Source: Paraburkholderia hayleyella (lineage in GTDB: Bacteria; Pseudomonadota; Gammaproteobacteria; Burkholderiales; Burkholderiaceae). Taken from it: a stretch of DNA of 64,000 bases. Location: assembly GCF_009455685.1 (NCBI RefSeq), contig NZ_QPES01000001.1, positions 2,914,001 through 2,978,000 of the forward strand, given 5' to 3'. Positions 25,739 through 34,038 of the stretch are shown here, piece by piece. The notes below the pieces were generated by a model. The model had not been told where the DNA came from, did not search any database, and saw only the letters and a list, made by a program, of their open reading frames with translations. The position numbers and the translations under genes were made by a program. Position 1 is the stretch's first letter. Each line of letters begins with the position of its first letter.

Positions 25739-26806
25739 TTATTGTCCGGGCACGGGCGCGGGCGCAGCATGAACCGGCCAGCCTTGCAGGTTTTGCGCGA
25801 CGATCTCGCCCAGTGCGGCAATCCATGCAGGCGAGGAATTCAGACACGGAATGCGGTGAAACACCTTGCCACCCGCTTGCCTGAACACCTCGCTAACTTC
25901 CATGCCGATTTCTTCGATCGTTTCAAGGCAGTCAGCCGTGAAGCCCGGACAAAACACATCAACCCGGCCCACTCCCGCTGTGCCCAGCTCCTTCAGCGTG
26001 GGCGCGGTATAGGGCTGGAGCCACTCAGCGCGGCCAAAACGCGACTGGAATGTCACCCGGCATTCCACGGTGCCCAAACCCAGCGCCTGGATCAGGAGCG
26101 CGCCCGTTTGCTGGCACTGGTTATGGTAGGGATCGCCTAAATCGAGCGTGCGCTTGGGCACGCCATGAAAGCTCAGCACGAGTTTGTCGCCCGCCGCGAA
26201 ATCTGGCCGCCCGTGAACCTGCCAGTAGTTTTGCACCTGGGTAGCGAGCGCCGCGATATAGGCGGGATGGTCGGAAAAGTGCCGCACGGTCCGGATTTCA
26301 GGCTGGTTGCGCATCCGCCGCAAGGCCGCAAACGCCGCATCAAAAGCCGTCGCGGTGGTGGACGATGAATATTGCGGATAAAGCGGCATCAGCAACACGT
26401 GCTCGACACCGGCCAGCTTAAGCTGGTTCAGCATCGCGGGGATGCCAGGGGAGCCGTAACGCATCGCATAATCGACCGGCACGGCATAGCCATTGATTTG
26501 CAGCAGATGGCGCAGGCCTTCGGCCTGTTTCTCGGTATGCACGCGCAACGGCGAGCCTTCGGGCAGCCAGACCAGCGCGTACTTTTTTGCCGAGGCGCGG
26601 CCGCGTAGCGGCAAGATCAGCAAACGCAAAATGAATTGCCAAAGCACAGCGGGAATTTCAACCACACGCGGATCGGACAGAAATTGCGCGAGATAGCGGC
26701 GCACGGCGCGTGGCGTGGGCGCATCGGGGGTGCCGAGATTGATCAGTAGCACGGCCACACGATGGGAGGAGGTAGGCCGCGACGGGCGCTCTAGGTCGAA
26801 ACGCAT
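25739..26806 (-). CDS. hemH: Ferrochelatase
   Basis: 355 residues from the ATG at 26806. Signature segments are VAVLLINLGTPDAPTPRAVRRYL, SFHGVPKRTLDLGDPYH with the catalytic His, TFQSRFGRAEWLQPYT, and VDVFCPGFTADCLETIEEI with the catalytic Glu region. It inserts Fe2+ into protoporphyrin IX at the inner membrane, the last step of haem synthesis. Length is normal. It lies downstream of hrcA in the same direction with about 200 nt between them. Confidence 0.97.
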   Translation of the reverse strand: MRFDLERPSRPTSSHRVAVLLINLGTPDAPTPRAVRRYLAQFLSDPRVVEIPAVLWQFILRLLILPLRGRASAKKYALVWLPEGSPLRVHTEKQAEGLRHLLQINGYAVPVDYAMRYGSPGIPAMLNQLKLAGVEHVLLMPLYPQYSSSTTATAFDAAFAALRRMRNQPEIRTVRHFSDHPAYIAALATQVQNYWQVHGRPDFAAGDKLVLSFHGVPKRTLDLGDPYHNQCQQTGALLIQALGLGTVECRVTFQSRFGRAEWLQPYTAPTLKELGTAGVGRVDVFCPGFTADCLETIEEIGMEVSEVFRQAGGKVFHRIPCLNSSPAWIAALGEIVAQNLQGWPVHAAPAPVPGQ

Positions 26807-27006
26807 AAGCAATGGGAGCCGCAATCAGCGGGCCATGAAATCAGGTGACGGCCATTATAGCGATGGCCGGTGTTCCGGCCACCTGATCATCTGACCATCT
26901 GGTTAGCAAACCGGTTGGCCATTCGGCCAGTTGGCGCGGCGCACGCGTTCGCGCATCATCGATACCGGACACCAGCCACCGGGCTGCAACGGCGGCCACA
27001 TCGGCG

Positions 27007-28026
27007 TTACTTCTGGTTGAGCGCGAGCGAAAGCAGTCGCGCCGTGATGTCGACAATCGGAATCACCCGGTTGTACGCCATCCGGGTAGGCCCGATCACA
27101 CCAAGTGTGCCGACGATCTTGCCGTTCACTTCGTAAGGCGCGGTGACCACGCTCATTTCTTCGAGTGGCACCAGCGTCGATTCACCACCGATGTAAATCT
27201 GCACCCCCTGGGCGTGGCTCGATACATCAAGCAACTGCAGGAGGCTGGTTTTCTGGTCGAAAATATCGAACAGCTTGCGCAAACGGGCCATGTCGGACGA
27301 CAAATCCGCGACCTCGAGCAAATTGCGTTCGCCCGAGATCAGCACGGTTTCGCCGGTATCGGCTTCGTCCGTGCTGGCCGTGACAGCGGCATGCATCAGG
27401 GCCGTCATGTCGCCGCGCAATGCGTCGATTTCTTCGCGCAAGCGCCGCCGCACTTCGTCAAATGACAAACCACCAAAATGAGCATTGATGTAGTTCGAGG
27501 CTTCGGTCAGCTGCGACGGCGAAAAATCGCGCTGGGTCGCCATGATGCGGTTTTGCACGTCGCCTTCGGGCGTCACGATGATGAGCAAGATGCGTTTGTC
27601 GGACAAGCGCATGAACTCGATCTGCCTGAATACGTGGCTGCGGCGCGGTGTCAGCACCACACCCGCAAACTGCGTGAGGCTGGACAGCACGCTCGCCGCC
27701 GCGGCAACCACTTTCTGTGGCTCACCGGCTTGCAAGGTGGTGGTGACCGTGCGCGTCAGCGCTGCTTCGTCAACGGTGGATTCGACGGTCAGCATCGTAT
27801 CGACAAACAGCCGATAGCCACGCGGCGTCGGAATACGTCCGGCGGAGGTATGAGGGCTGGTGACAAGCCCCAGCTCCTCCAGGTCGGACATCACGTTGCG
27901 GATCGTCGCGGGGCTCAGCTCAAGGCCGGAAAAGCGCGACAGCGTGCGCGAGCCCACCGGCTGGCCTTCGGCGATATAACGTTCAATCAGGGTTTTCAGC
28001 AGCGTTTGTGCACGAGGATCTAGCAT
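27007..28026 (-). CDS. hrcA: Heat-inducible transcription repressor HrcA
   Basis: 339 residues from the ATG at 28026 (MLDPRAQTLLKTLIERYIAEG). A winged helix occupies the first 90 residues (RTLSRFSGLELSPATIRNVMSDLEELGLV, SAGRIPTPRGYRLFVD), followed by a GAF-like dimerisation region with VISGERNLL and GPTRMAYNRVIPIVD. HrcA represses chaperonin genes by binding CIRCE and needs GroEL for folding. No CIRCE element was found in this window, so its targets, probably groESL, lie elsewhere. Confidence 0.97.
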   Translation of the reverse strand: MLDPRAQTLLKTLIERYIAEGQPVGSRTLSRFSGLELSPATIRNVMSDLEELGLVTSPHTSAGRIPTPRGYRLFVDTMLTVESTVDEAALTRTVTTTLQAGEPQKVVAAAASVLSSLTQFAGVVLTPRRSHVFRQIEFMRLSDKRILLIIVTPEGDVQNRIMATQRDFSPSQLTEASNYINAHFGGLSFDEVRRRLREEIDALRGDMTALMHAAVTASTDEADTGETVLISGERNLLEVADLSSDMARLRKLFDIFDQKTSLLQLLDVSSHAQGVQIYIGGESTLVPLEEMSVVTAPYEVNGKIVGTLGVIGPTRMAYNRVIPIVDITARLLSLALNQK

Positions 28027-28265
28027 GGCGAAAAAGGTCACTTCAATGGCAATGCGGCTTGTGCGGGGACACACTTGATTGATCCGCTGGCGAAGCCCCT
28101 GCAACTCGGTGGCCCAGGTCAGCGGCGCCCGAGTCAGGCCCGAACCCGCCGCCGGTCGTCGAAACGGCCCCATTCTAACGATAATCCCCGCAAGCTCTTA
28201 GGCCTTGCGTTCAGCGTCAGCTAGGCCAGGCTCCAGGCGCAGTTCTTTTCATACCCTACCTATGG

Positions 28266-28271
28266 TGTAAT
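28266..28271 (+). promoter_or_regulatory. -10-like box six bases before nadK ATG (possible leaderless start)
   Basis: TGTAAT within TATGGTGTAAT is followed by six bases and then ATG at 28278. As with mutL, predicted transcription would start at the A of the start codon, and no Shine-Dalgarno is seen. Confidence 0.35.
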
Positions 28272-28277
28272 GCCGGG

Positions 28278-29171
28278 ATGCAATTTTCCAGCCAGTTCAA
28301 AACCGTGGCGCTCATCGGGCGCAGCAACACACCAGGCATTGGCGAGCCCTTGATGGCGCTCGCCGCCTGCATCGCGCGGCGCGGCTTCGACGTCGTGTTC
28401 GAAGCCGAAACCGCACACGAAATCGGCGCGTCCGGCTATCCCGCGCTACTGCCCGCCGAGATCGGCGCGCGTGCCGATGTCGCGGTCGTACTGGGCGGTG
28501 ACGGCACCATGCTCGGCATCGGCCGGCAGCTCGCCCCCTACAAAACCCCGCTGATCGGCATCAATCATGGCCGCCTCGGTTTCATCACCGACATCCCGGT
28601 GTCGGACATGCGCGAAATCGTGCCGCAAATGCTCAACGGCAGCTTCGAGCGCGAAGAGCGCATGCTGCTCGAAGCGCGCATCATGCGCGACGGCCACAAG
28701 ATCTATCAGGCGCTCGCCTTCAATGATGTCGTCGTCAACCGCAGTGGCTTTTCCGGCATGGCCGAATTGCGCGTTTTAGTCGATCAGCGCTTCATGTACA
28801 ACCAGCGCTCGGATGGCCTGATCGTCGCCACACCCACGGGCTCGACGGCCTATGCGCTGTCGTCGGCCGGGCCGATCCTGCATCCGCAGCTTCAGGGGCT
28901 CGTGCTGGTGCCCATTGCGCCGCATGCGCTGTCGAACCGCCCGATCGTGCTGCCCGATAACTCCAGCATCAGCATCCAGATCATCGCGGGGCGCGACGTC
29001 AACGTGAATTTCGACATGCAGTCGTTCACCGCTCTTGAACTCAACGACATCATCGAAGTCCGCCGTTCACACCATACCGTGCCGTTCCTGCATCCTGTCG
29101 GCTACAGCTATTACGCGACGCTGCGCAAAAAACTGCACTGGAACGAGCACCCCTCCCACGACGAATCGTAG
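28278..29171 (+). CDS. nadK: NAD kinase
   Basis: 297 residues. The ATP-binding GGDGTMLGIGR (about residues 74-84), NDVVVNRSG, and SDGLIVATPTGSTAYALSSAGPILHPQL are diagnostic. The enzyme phosphorylates NAD to NADP using ATP. It is divergent from hrcA and followed 47 bases later by recN, the same hrcA-nadK-recN neighbourhood as in many Proteobacteria. No ribosome binding site precedes the ATG, while a -10-like box does. Confidence 0.97.
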   Translation: MQFSSQFKTVALIGRSNTPGIGEPLMALAACIARRGFDVVFEAETAHEIGASGYPALLPAEIGARADVAVVLGGDGTMLGIGRQLAPYKTPLIGINHGRLGFITDIPVSDMREIVPQMLNGSFEREERMLLEARIMRDGHKIYQALAFNDVVVNRSGFSGMAELRVLVDQRFMYNQRSDGLIVATPTGSTAYALSSAGPILHPQLQGLVLVPIAPHALSNRPIVLPDNSSISIQIIAGRDVNVNFDMQSFTALELNDIIEVRRSHHTVPFLHPVGYSYYATLRKKLHWNEHPSHDES

Positions 29172-29218
29172 CTGCCGCGGTGGTTTTAGTTTTAGGCCCT
29201 TAACCGAACTCACGTCCC

Positions 29219-30925
29219 ATGCTTCGTCACCTCTCGATACGCGACTTCGTCATCGTCGCCGCGCTCGATCTCGAATTCGACAGCGGCTTTTCGGTTTTTT
29301 CCGGAGAAACAGGCGCAGGCAAATCCATCCTGATTGACGCGCTGGCGCTCACGCTCGGCGCGCGGGCGGATGCCAGCGTCGTGCGTACCGGGCAAAGCCG
29401 GGCCGACATCAGCGCCGAGTTCGACACTCATGCCGCGGCCGAACAATGGCTCGACGAGCTCGCCCTCAATGTGCCCGCATCGCGCGCGGCTGAGGCTGAG
29501 GCTGAGGCCGGCGGCACGGCCCATGCCCCCGCCCGCAGCGTGATGCTGCGCCGGGTGGTCGATGCCAATGGCCGCTCACGGGCGTTTATCAACGGCACCG
29601 CGGCAACGCTGGCGCAACTGCGCACGCTAGGCGAGATGCTGGTGGATATTCATGGACAGCACGCGCACCAGCTGTTGCTGCGCCCCGAGGCACAACGCGA
29701 ACTGTTCGACACCCATGCGGGCCTGACAGCCATGGCGGCTAGCGTCACATGCGCGTGGCGCGACTGGCGCGCCGCCGTCCAGGCCGTCGAACAGGGCTTA
29801 AGCCGCGAACGGGAACTGCAACTCGAACGCGAACGGCTCGCCTGGCAACTGGCGGAACTCGACCGGCTCGCACCCCAGCCCGGCGAATGGGAAGAGGTCA
29901 ACCACGAGCACCGGCGGCTTTCGCATTCAGCCAGCCTGATCGACGGTGTCCAGAGCGCGCTGGCGGTGCTGGCGGAATCAGACACGGCGCTGCTCACGCA
30001 GCTCACAGCGCTGATCTCAAAGCTGCGCGATCTCGCCGAAATCGATCCCGCGTTAGACGATGCGCTCGCCGCGCTCGATCCCGCCGAAATCCAGTTGCAA
30101 GAAGCGGCCTACTCGCTCAGTCATTACGCGCAGCGGCTCGAACTCGATCCCCAGCAGTTGGCGCGCGTCGAACAACGCCTCGACGCCTTGCATTCGGCGG
30201 CGCGCAAGTTCAGGTTGCAGCCGCAGGCGCTGCCTGAAGAACACGTGGCGCGTCAGGCACAACTCGCTGCGCTCGATGCGGCCACCGATCTCGATCATCT
30301 GCGCGCACTCGAAACCGCAGCGCATCAGGCTTATTTCGCGTTGGGCCGGACCTTGTCGCAAGCCCGTGCGCAAGCTGCCGTGGCTCTCGGCGCCGCGGTC
30401 ACAGCCGGAATGCAGGATCTTTCGCTGGTGGGAGGGTGCTTTGAGATCGCGCTCGTACCCTTGCCGGAGGGCGGTGCGCATGGGCTGGAGCAAATCGAGT
30501 TTCGTGTGGCCGGTCACGCGGGCGTGCCGTTGCGGCCACTCGCCAAAGTGGCCTCAGGCGGCGAACTGGCGCGTATCAGCCTGGCGCTAGCGGTCATCGC
30601 CAGCGCCGCCAGCCTGACACCCACACTGATTTTCGATGAAGTCGATAGCGGCATCGGTGGTGGCGTCGCCGAGGTCGTGGGGCGGCTGCTGCATCAGTTG
30701 GGGCGTGAACGGCAAGTACTGTGCGTCACCCATTTACCGCAGGTCGCGGCGCGTGGCGACCATCACTTTCAGGTGGCCAAGGCCTCCGACGATACACACG
30801 GAACGCTCAGCACCGTGACAGCGCTCGATCGCGCGAGCCGGGTCGAAGAAATCGCGCGCATGCTCGGCGGCCTGGCCATCACGGCGACGACCCGCAAGCA
30901 CGCGAAAGAGATGCTGGCGGCTTGA
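29219..30925 (+). CDS. recN: DNA repair protein RecN
   Basis: 568 residues, SMC-like. Walker A FSGETGAGKSILIDAL lies near residues 29-44, and the RecN-specific block VDIHGQHAHQLLL follows. Two coiled-coil arms frame a short hinge. The C-terminal half holds the signature KVASGGELARISLAL, Walker B PTLIFDEVDSGIGG and the switch LCVTHLPQVAARGDHHFQV. RecN gathers and holds DNA ends in double-strand break repair and is often SOS-controlled; no convincing LexA box was identified in the 47-nt upstream spacer. An array of 13-bp repeats follows the stop codon. Confidence 0.97.
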   Translation: MLRHLSIRDFVIVAALDLEFDSGFSVFSGETGAGKSILIDALALTLGARADASVVRTGQSRADISAEFDTHAAAEQWLDELALNVPASRAAEAEAEAGGTAHAPARSVMLRRVVDANGRSRAFINGTAATLAQLRTLGEMLVDIHGQHAHQLLLRPEAQRELFDTHAGLTAMAASVTCAWRDWRAAVQAVEQGLSRERELQLERERLAWQLAELDRLAPQPGEWEEVNHEHRRLSHSASLIDGVQSALAVLAESDTALLTQLTALISKLRDLAEIDPALDDALAALDPAEIQLQEAAYSLSHYAQRLELDPQQLARVEQRLDALHSAARKFRLQPQALPEEHVARQAQLAALDAATDLDHLRALETAAHQAYFALGRTLSQARAQAAVALGAAVTAGMQDLSLVGGCFEIALVPLPEGGAHGLEQIEFRVAGHAGVPLRPLAKVASGGELARISLALAVIASAASLTPTLIFDEVDSGIGGGVAEVVGRLLHQLGRERQVLCVTHLPQVAARGDHHFQVAKASDDTHGTLSTVTALDRASRVEEIARMLGGLAITATTRKHAKEMLAA

Positions 30926-30927
30926 GC

Positions 30928-30992
30928 AAATTGCCCCGACAAATTGCCCCGACGAGTTGCCCCAGCGAGTTGCCCCAGCGAGTTGCCTTAGC
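30928..30992 (+). repeat. Five tandem 13-bp units after recN
   Basis: Units start at 30928, 30941, 30954, 30967 and 30980. The first two read AAATTGCCCCGAC, the next two GAGTTGCCCCAGC and the last GAGTTGCCTTAGC. They begin two bases after the recN stop and lie in the convergent recN-glnE spacer. Tandem expansion by slippage is the likely origin. Confidence 0.85.
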
Positions 30993-31059
30993 GTGCAAAC
31001 CAGGCACGCCACCGCAGACGCCTGTCAGGCTCCATCCTGCCACCCGGCCCATTCAGGCA

Positions 31060-33864
31060 CTAGCCAAATACCCGCTGCCACAGGCGCAACACCGCCGTGC
31101 GCCCGGCTTCGACCTGCTCCGGGCTGACCCGCGCGACCTCCATGCCATCCAGCCGCAGCTTGTGTTGCAAGCGGCGATAGCTCCGGTACGCCGCGCCGAC
31201 CTCCTCGGCTTCCTCCTCGCTCATCAACCCGAAGCGAGCGGCCTTGCGCAACAGGTTGATATTGCCGGTATTGGGGATCAGCTCCGCATCGTGCGCGGCA
31301 TGCAGCAACACCCAGTACTGCACGGTGAATTCGATATCCACCATGCCGCCACGATCGTGCTTCAGATCGAACAGCGCCGTCCGGTTGGGATGCCCGGCTG
31401 CGACCTTGGCACGCATCTCGACGATGTCCCGTGCCAGCGCGCTGGCGTCGCGCGGCATGGTCAGCACCTGCTCCCGGATCGCTTCGAATTTCGCGCCAAT
31501 CTGTGCATCACCTGCGCAATAGCGCGCCCGTGATAGCGCCTGGTGCTCCCAGACCCACGCCGTGTTCGCGGCATCGCCTTCGCGCAACTGATAGCGGCGA
31601 AACGCATCGAGATCGGTCACGAGCAAGCCTGATTCGCCATTGGGCCGCAGGCGCAGATCGACGTCGAACAGGGTTCCCGCCGCCGTCGCCGTGGTGAGCC
31701 ACGTAATCAGTCGGCGCGCGAACATCGCGTAGACCTCGGCGGCGGCATCGTCGGTGTCGTCGTACAGAAAGATCAGATCGAGATCCGAGGCATAGCCCAG
31801 CTCCTTGCCGCCCAGCTTGCCGTAAGCAATGACAGCGAAACACGGCACGTCCCGATGGCGTTTCGCAAACTGCCGCCAAACCGCTTCGAGCGCTACGTCG
31901 AGCACGGCATCGGCGAGTTCGGAGAGCCGGTCGCTGACATGCTCCACGCTCAGCTTGCCGGCCAGGTCGAGCAGCAGGATGCGAAACACCTCGGCCTGAT
32001 GCGCGTGCCGCAGCAGGTCCATCTGCTGCTCCACCCCATCGGCCGTGGAGAGACGCTGGCGCAGCGCACGTTTGAATTCGCTCCAGTCGAAGGGGCTGGC
32101 GATGGCTTCGTCATCGAGCAGCTCGTCGAGCAATTGCGGATGGCGGATCAGATAGCCCGCCGCCCAGCGCGAAGCGCCAAGCAAGGCCAGCACCCGGTGC
32201 AGCGCCACGGGATATTCCGTCAGCAACGCCAGATACGCGCCGCGCCGGCTGACCGCTTCGAGCAGGTCAAAGCAACGGGCCACCACGTCGCCTCGCCGCT
32301 CGGGCGGCTCCAGCGTGCGAACCGCTTCCAGCGCGCGTTGCGCGACACAGTCAAAACGCTGGCGGCTGCGCTCCGCCAGCCCGGTATAACGGGCCGACTG
32401 CCAGACCCCGCGCAGACGTGCCAATAGCGCCCCGGGCGGCTCGATGCCCAGCTCGCGCAGACAGGCATTGAGCGCCTCGTCAGCGCTATCGTCGGCAAGC
32501 GCGCTGCTCCAGATCCATGCGGCGGGGCTGTCGTCGGACACGCCACAGCCATTGCGGCCATTTACCTTGTCGGCAAAAATCTGGTCGAACTGCTGTTCGA
32601 CCTGCTCCCGGTGCTGCTCCAGTTGCACCATCAGCGCCGGATAGCTGTCGAATCCCATCACCCGGGCGAGACAGGCACGCTCTTCTGCATCGACGGGCAT
32701 CGCATGGGTTTGCGCGTCATTGCGGTATTGCAAACGATGTTCGAGCCGACGCAAGAAGCGATAAGCCGCCGAAAGCGCCTCGCATGCGGCAGGCGCAATC
32801 AGCCCTTGCGCAACGGCATGCTGCAACACAGCAAGGGTTGGCCGGAGACGGAAACCGGCATCCTGGCCGCCCCGGATCAACTGAAACGCCTGCGCGCTAA
32901 ATTCGATCTCGCGGATGCCGCCGCGGCCCAGCTTGATGTCGTCAGCCTTGTCCGGACGCATCAAGGCGCGGCGCTGCGCCTCCTGGCGAATCTGCACATG
33001 CAGCGCGCGAATCGCGTCGATCACGCTGAAATCGAGGTAGCGCCGATAGACAAACGGCGTGACGATCGCCCCGAGTTGCTGCGCGAGGCGCTGCGCGGCA
33101 TCGCTGCTGGCCTCCGAGACCAGACGGCCCTTGATCCACGCGTAGCGCTCCCACTCGCGGCCCTGGACATAAAAATATTCCTCGAGCATGCCGAGGCTGC
33201 ACACCAGCGGGCCAGCATCGCCATTGGGCCGCAACCGCATGTCCACGCGAAACACATAGCCCTCGGCGCTAACCTCGGCCAGCGCGCCGATCAGACGCTT
33301 GCCCAGACGGGTGAAAAACTCCTGCACCGACAGCGCGGCGCGCTGGCCACCGGTGGTTTCGCCATCGTCTTCATAGACGAAGATCAGATCAATATCGGAC
33401 GAGACATTCAGTTCGCGCCCGCCCAGCTTGCCCATGCCGACCACGCCCAGCGCCAGCCGTTCCCCCTGCGGATTGCGCGGCTCGCCATAAAGTGCTTCGA
33501 GTTCGGTGGACAGCACCGCCAGCGCACGCTGGATAGCGATTTCGGCCAGATCGGTCATGGTTCCGGTCACTTCCGCGACGTCGGCGGTCTGCGCCAGATC
33601 GCGCTCCATTACCGCGCAAAACACTTCGGTACGCCACTGGCGCAAAGCTTTTTTCAGGACGTCTTCAGGCGCGGGAGCCGCCGCTGGAGCGACCCCGGCG
33701 CCACGCAGCGCGTCGCATAACGCGTCGAAGCGGGCTTCGAGCCGCTCCCGTGTGAGCGGCGCCGCCGCCAGCGTGGCAACCTGCGCGGCAAGCCCGGAAC
33801 GCGCCGCCATGGCACGCATCGCGTACTGTGAATAGCGGGCACAAAGAAGGGGGGCGTCAGTCAT
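31060..33864 (-). CDS. glnE: Bifunctional glutamine synthetase adenylyltransferase / deadenylyltransferase
   Basis: 934 residues from the ATG at 33864. Two nucleotidyltransferase domains are visible, each with its catalytic Asp pair: GMGKLGGRELNVSSDIDLIFVYE in the N-terminal half and YGKLGGKELGYASDLDLIFLYD in the C-terminal half. Each is followed by an RLRPNG block. Accessory helical domains contain KLGRGGIREIEF and DRGGMVDIEF. GlnE attaches AMP to glutamine synthetase in response to glutamine and PII and removes it under nitrogen limitation. The gene is convergent with recN. Confidence 0.97.
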   Translation of the reverse strand: MTDAPLLCARYSQYAMRAMAARSGLAAQVATLAAAPLTRERLEARFDALCDALRGAGVAPAAAPAPEDVLKKALRQWRTEVFCAVMERDLAQTADVAEVTGTMTDLAEIAIQRALAVLSTELEALYGEPRNPQGERLALGVVGMGKLGGRELNVSSDIDLIFVYEDDGETTGGQRAALSVQEFFTRLGKRLIGALAEVSAEGYVFRVDMRLRPNGDAGPLVCSLGMLEEYFYVQGREWERYAWIKGRLVSEASSDAAQRLAQQLGAIVTPFVYRRYLDFSVIDAIRALHVQIRQEAQRRALMRPDKADDIKLGRGGIREIEFSAQAFQLIRGGQDAGFRLRPTLAVLQHAVAQGLIAPAACEALSAAYRFLRRLEHRLQYRNDAQTHAMPVDAEERACLARVMGFDSYPALMVQLEQHREQVEQQFDQIFADKVNGRNGCGVSDDSPAAWIWSSALADDSADEALNACLRELGIEPPGALLARLRGVWQSARYTGLAERSRQRFDCVAQRALEAVRTLEPPERRGDVVARCFDLLEAVSRRGAYLALLTEYPVALHRVLALLGASRWAAGYLIRHPQLLDELLDDEAIASPFDWSEFKRALRQRLSTADGVEQQMDLLRHAHQAEVFRILLLDLAGKLSVEHVSDRLSELADAVLDVALEAVWRQFAKRHRDVPCFAVIAYGKLGGKELGYASDLDLIFLYDDTDDAAAEVYAMFARRLITWLTTATAAGTLFDVDLRLRPNGESGLLVTDLDAFRRYQLREGDAANTAWVWEHQALSRARYCAGDAQIGAKFEAIREQVLTMPRDASALARDIVEMRAKVAAGHPNRTALFDLKHDRGGMVDIEFTVQYWVLLHAAHDAELIPNTGNINLLRKAARFGLMSEEEAEEVGAAYRSYRRLQHKLRLDGMEVARVSPEQVEAGRTAVLRLWQRVFG

Positions 33865-34038
33865 TGAAAATCGGCTCGAAAGGAATAAGAAAGGCGTGTG
33901 CGCGGGCCCGGGAAAAGCATCGCGCCCAGGCCTTGCGCCGGACGTGGCACAAGGCTGGGCGCGCATCGGTTGCCGTAGGCCCTTGTGTTACATTCCACCG
34001 CTAAACCGCAAAACTACCATACGCACTCCCGCTGCCGC

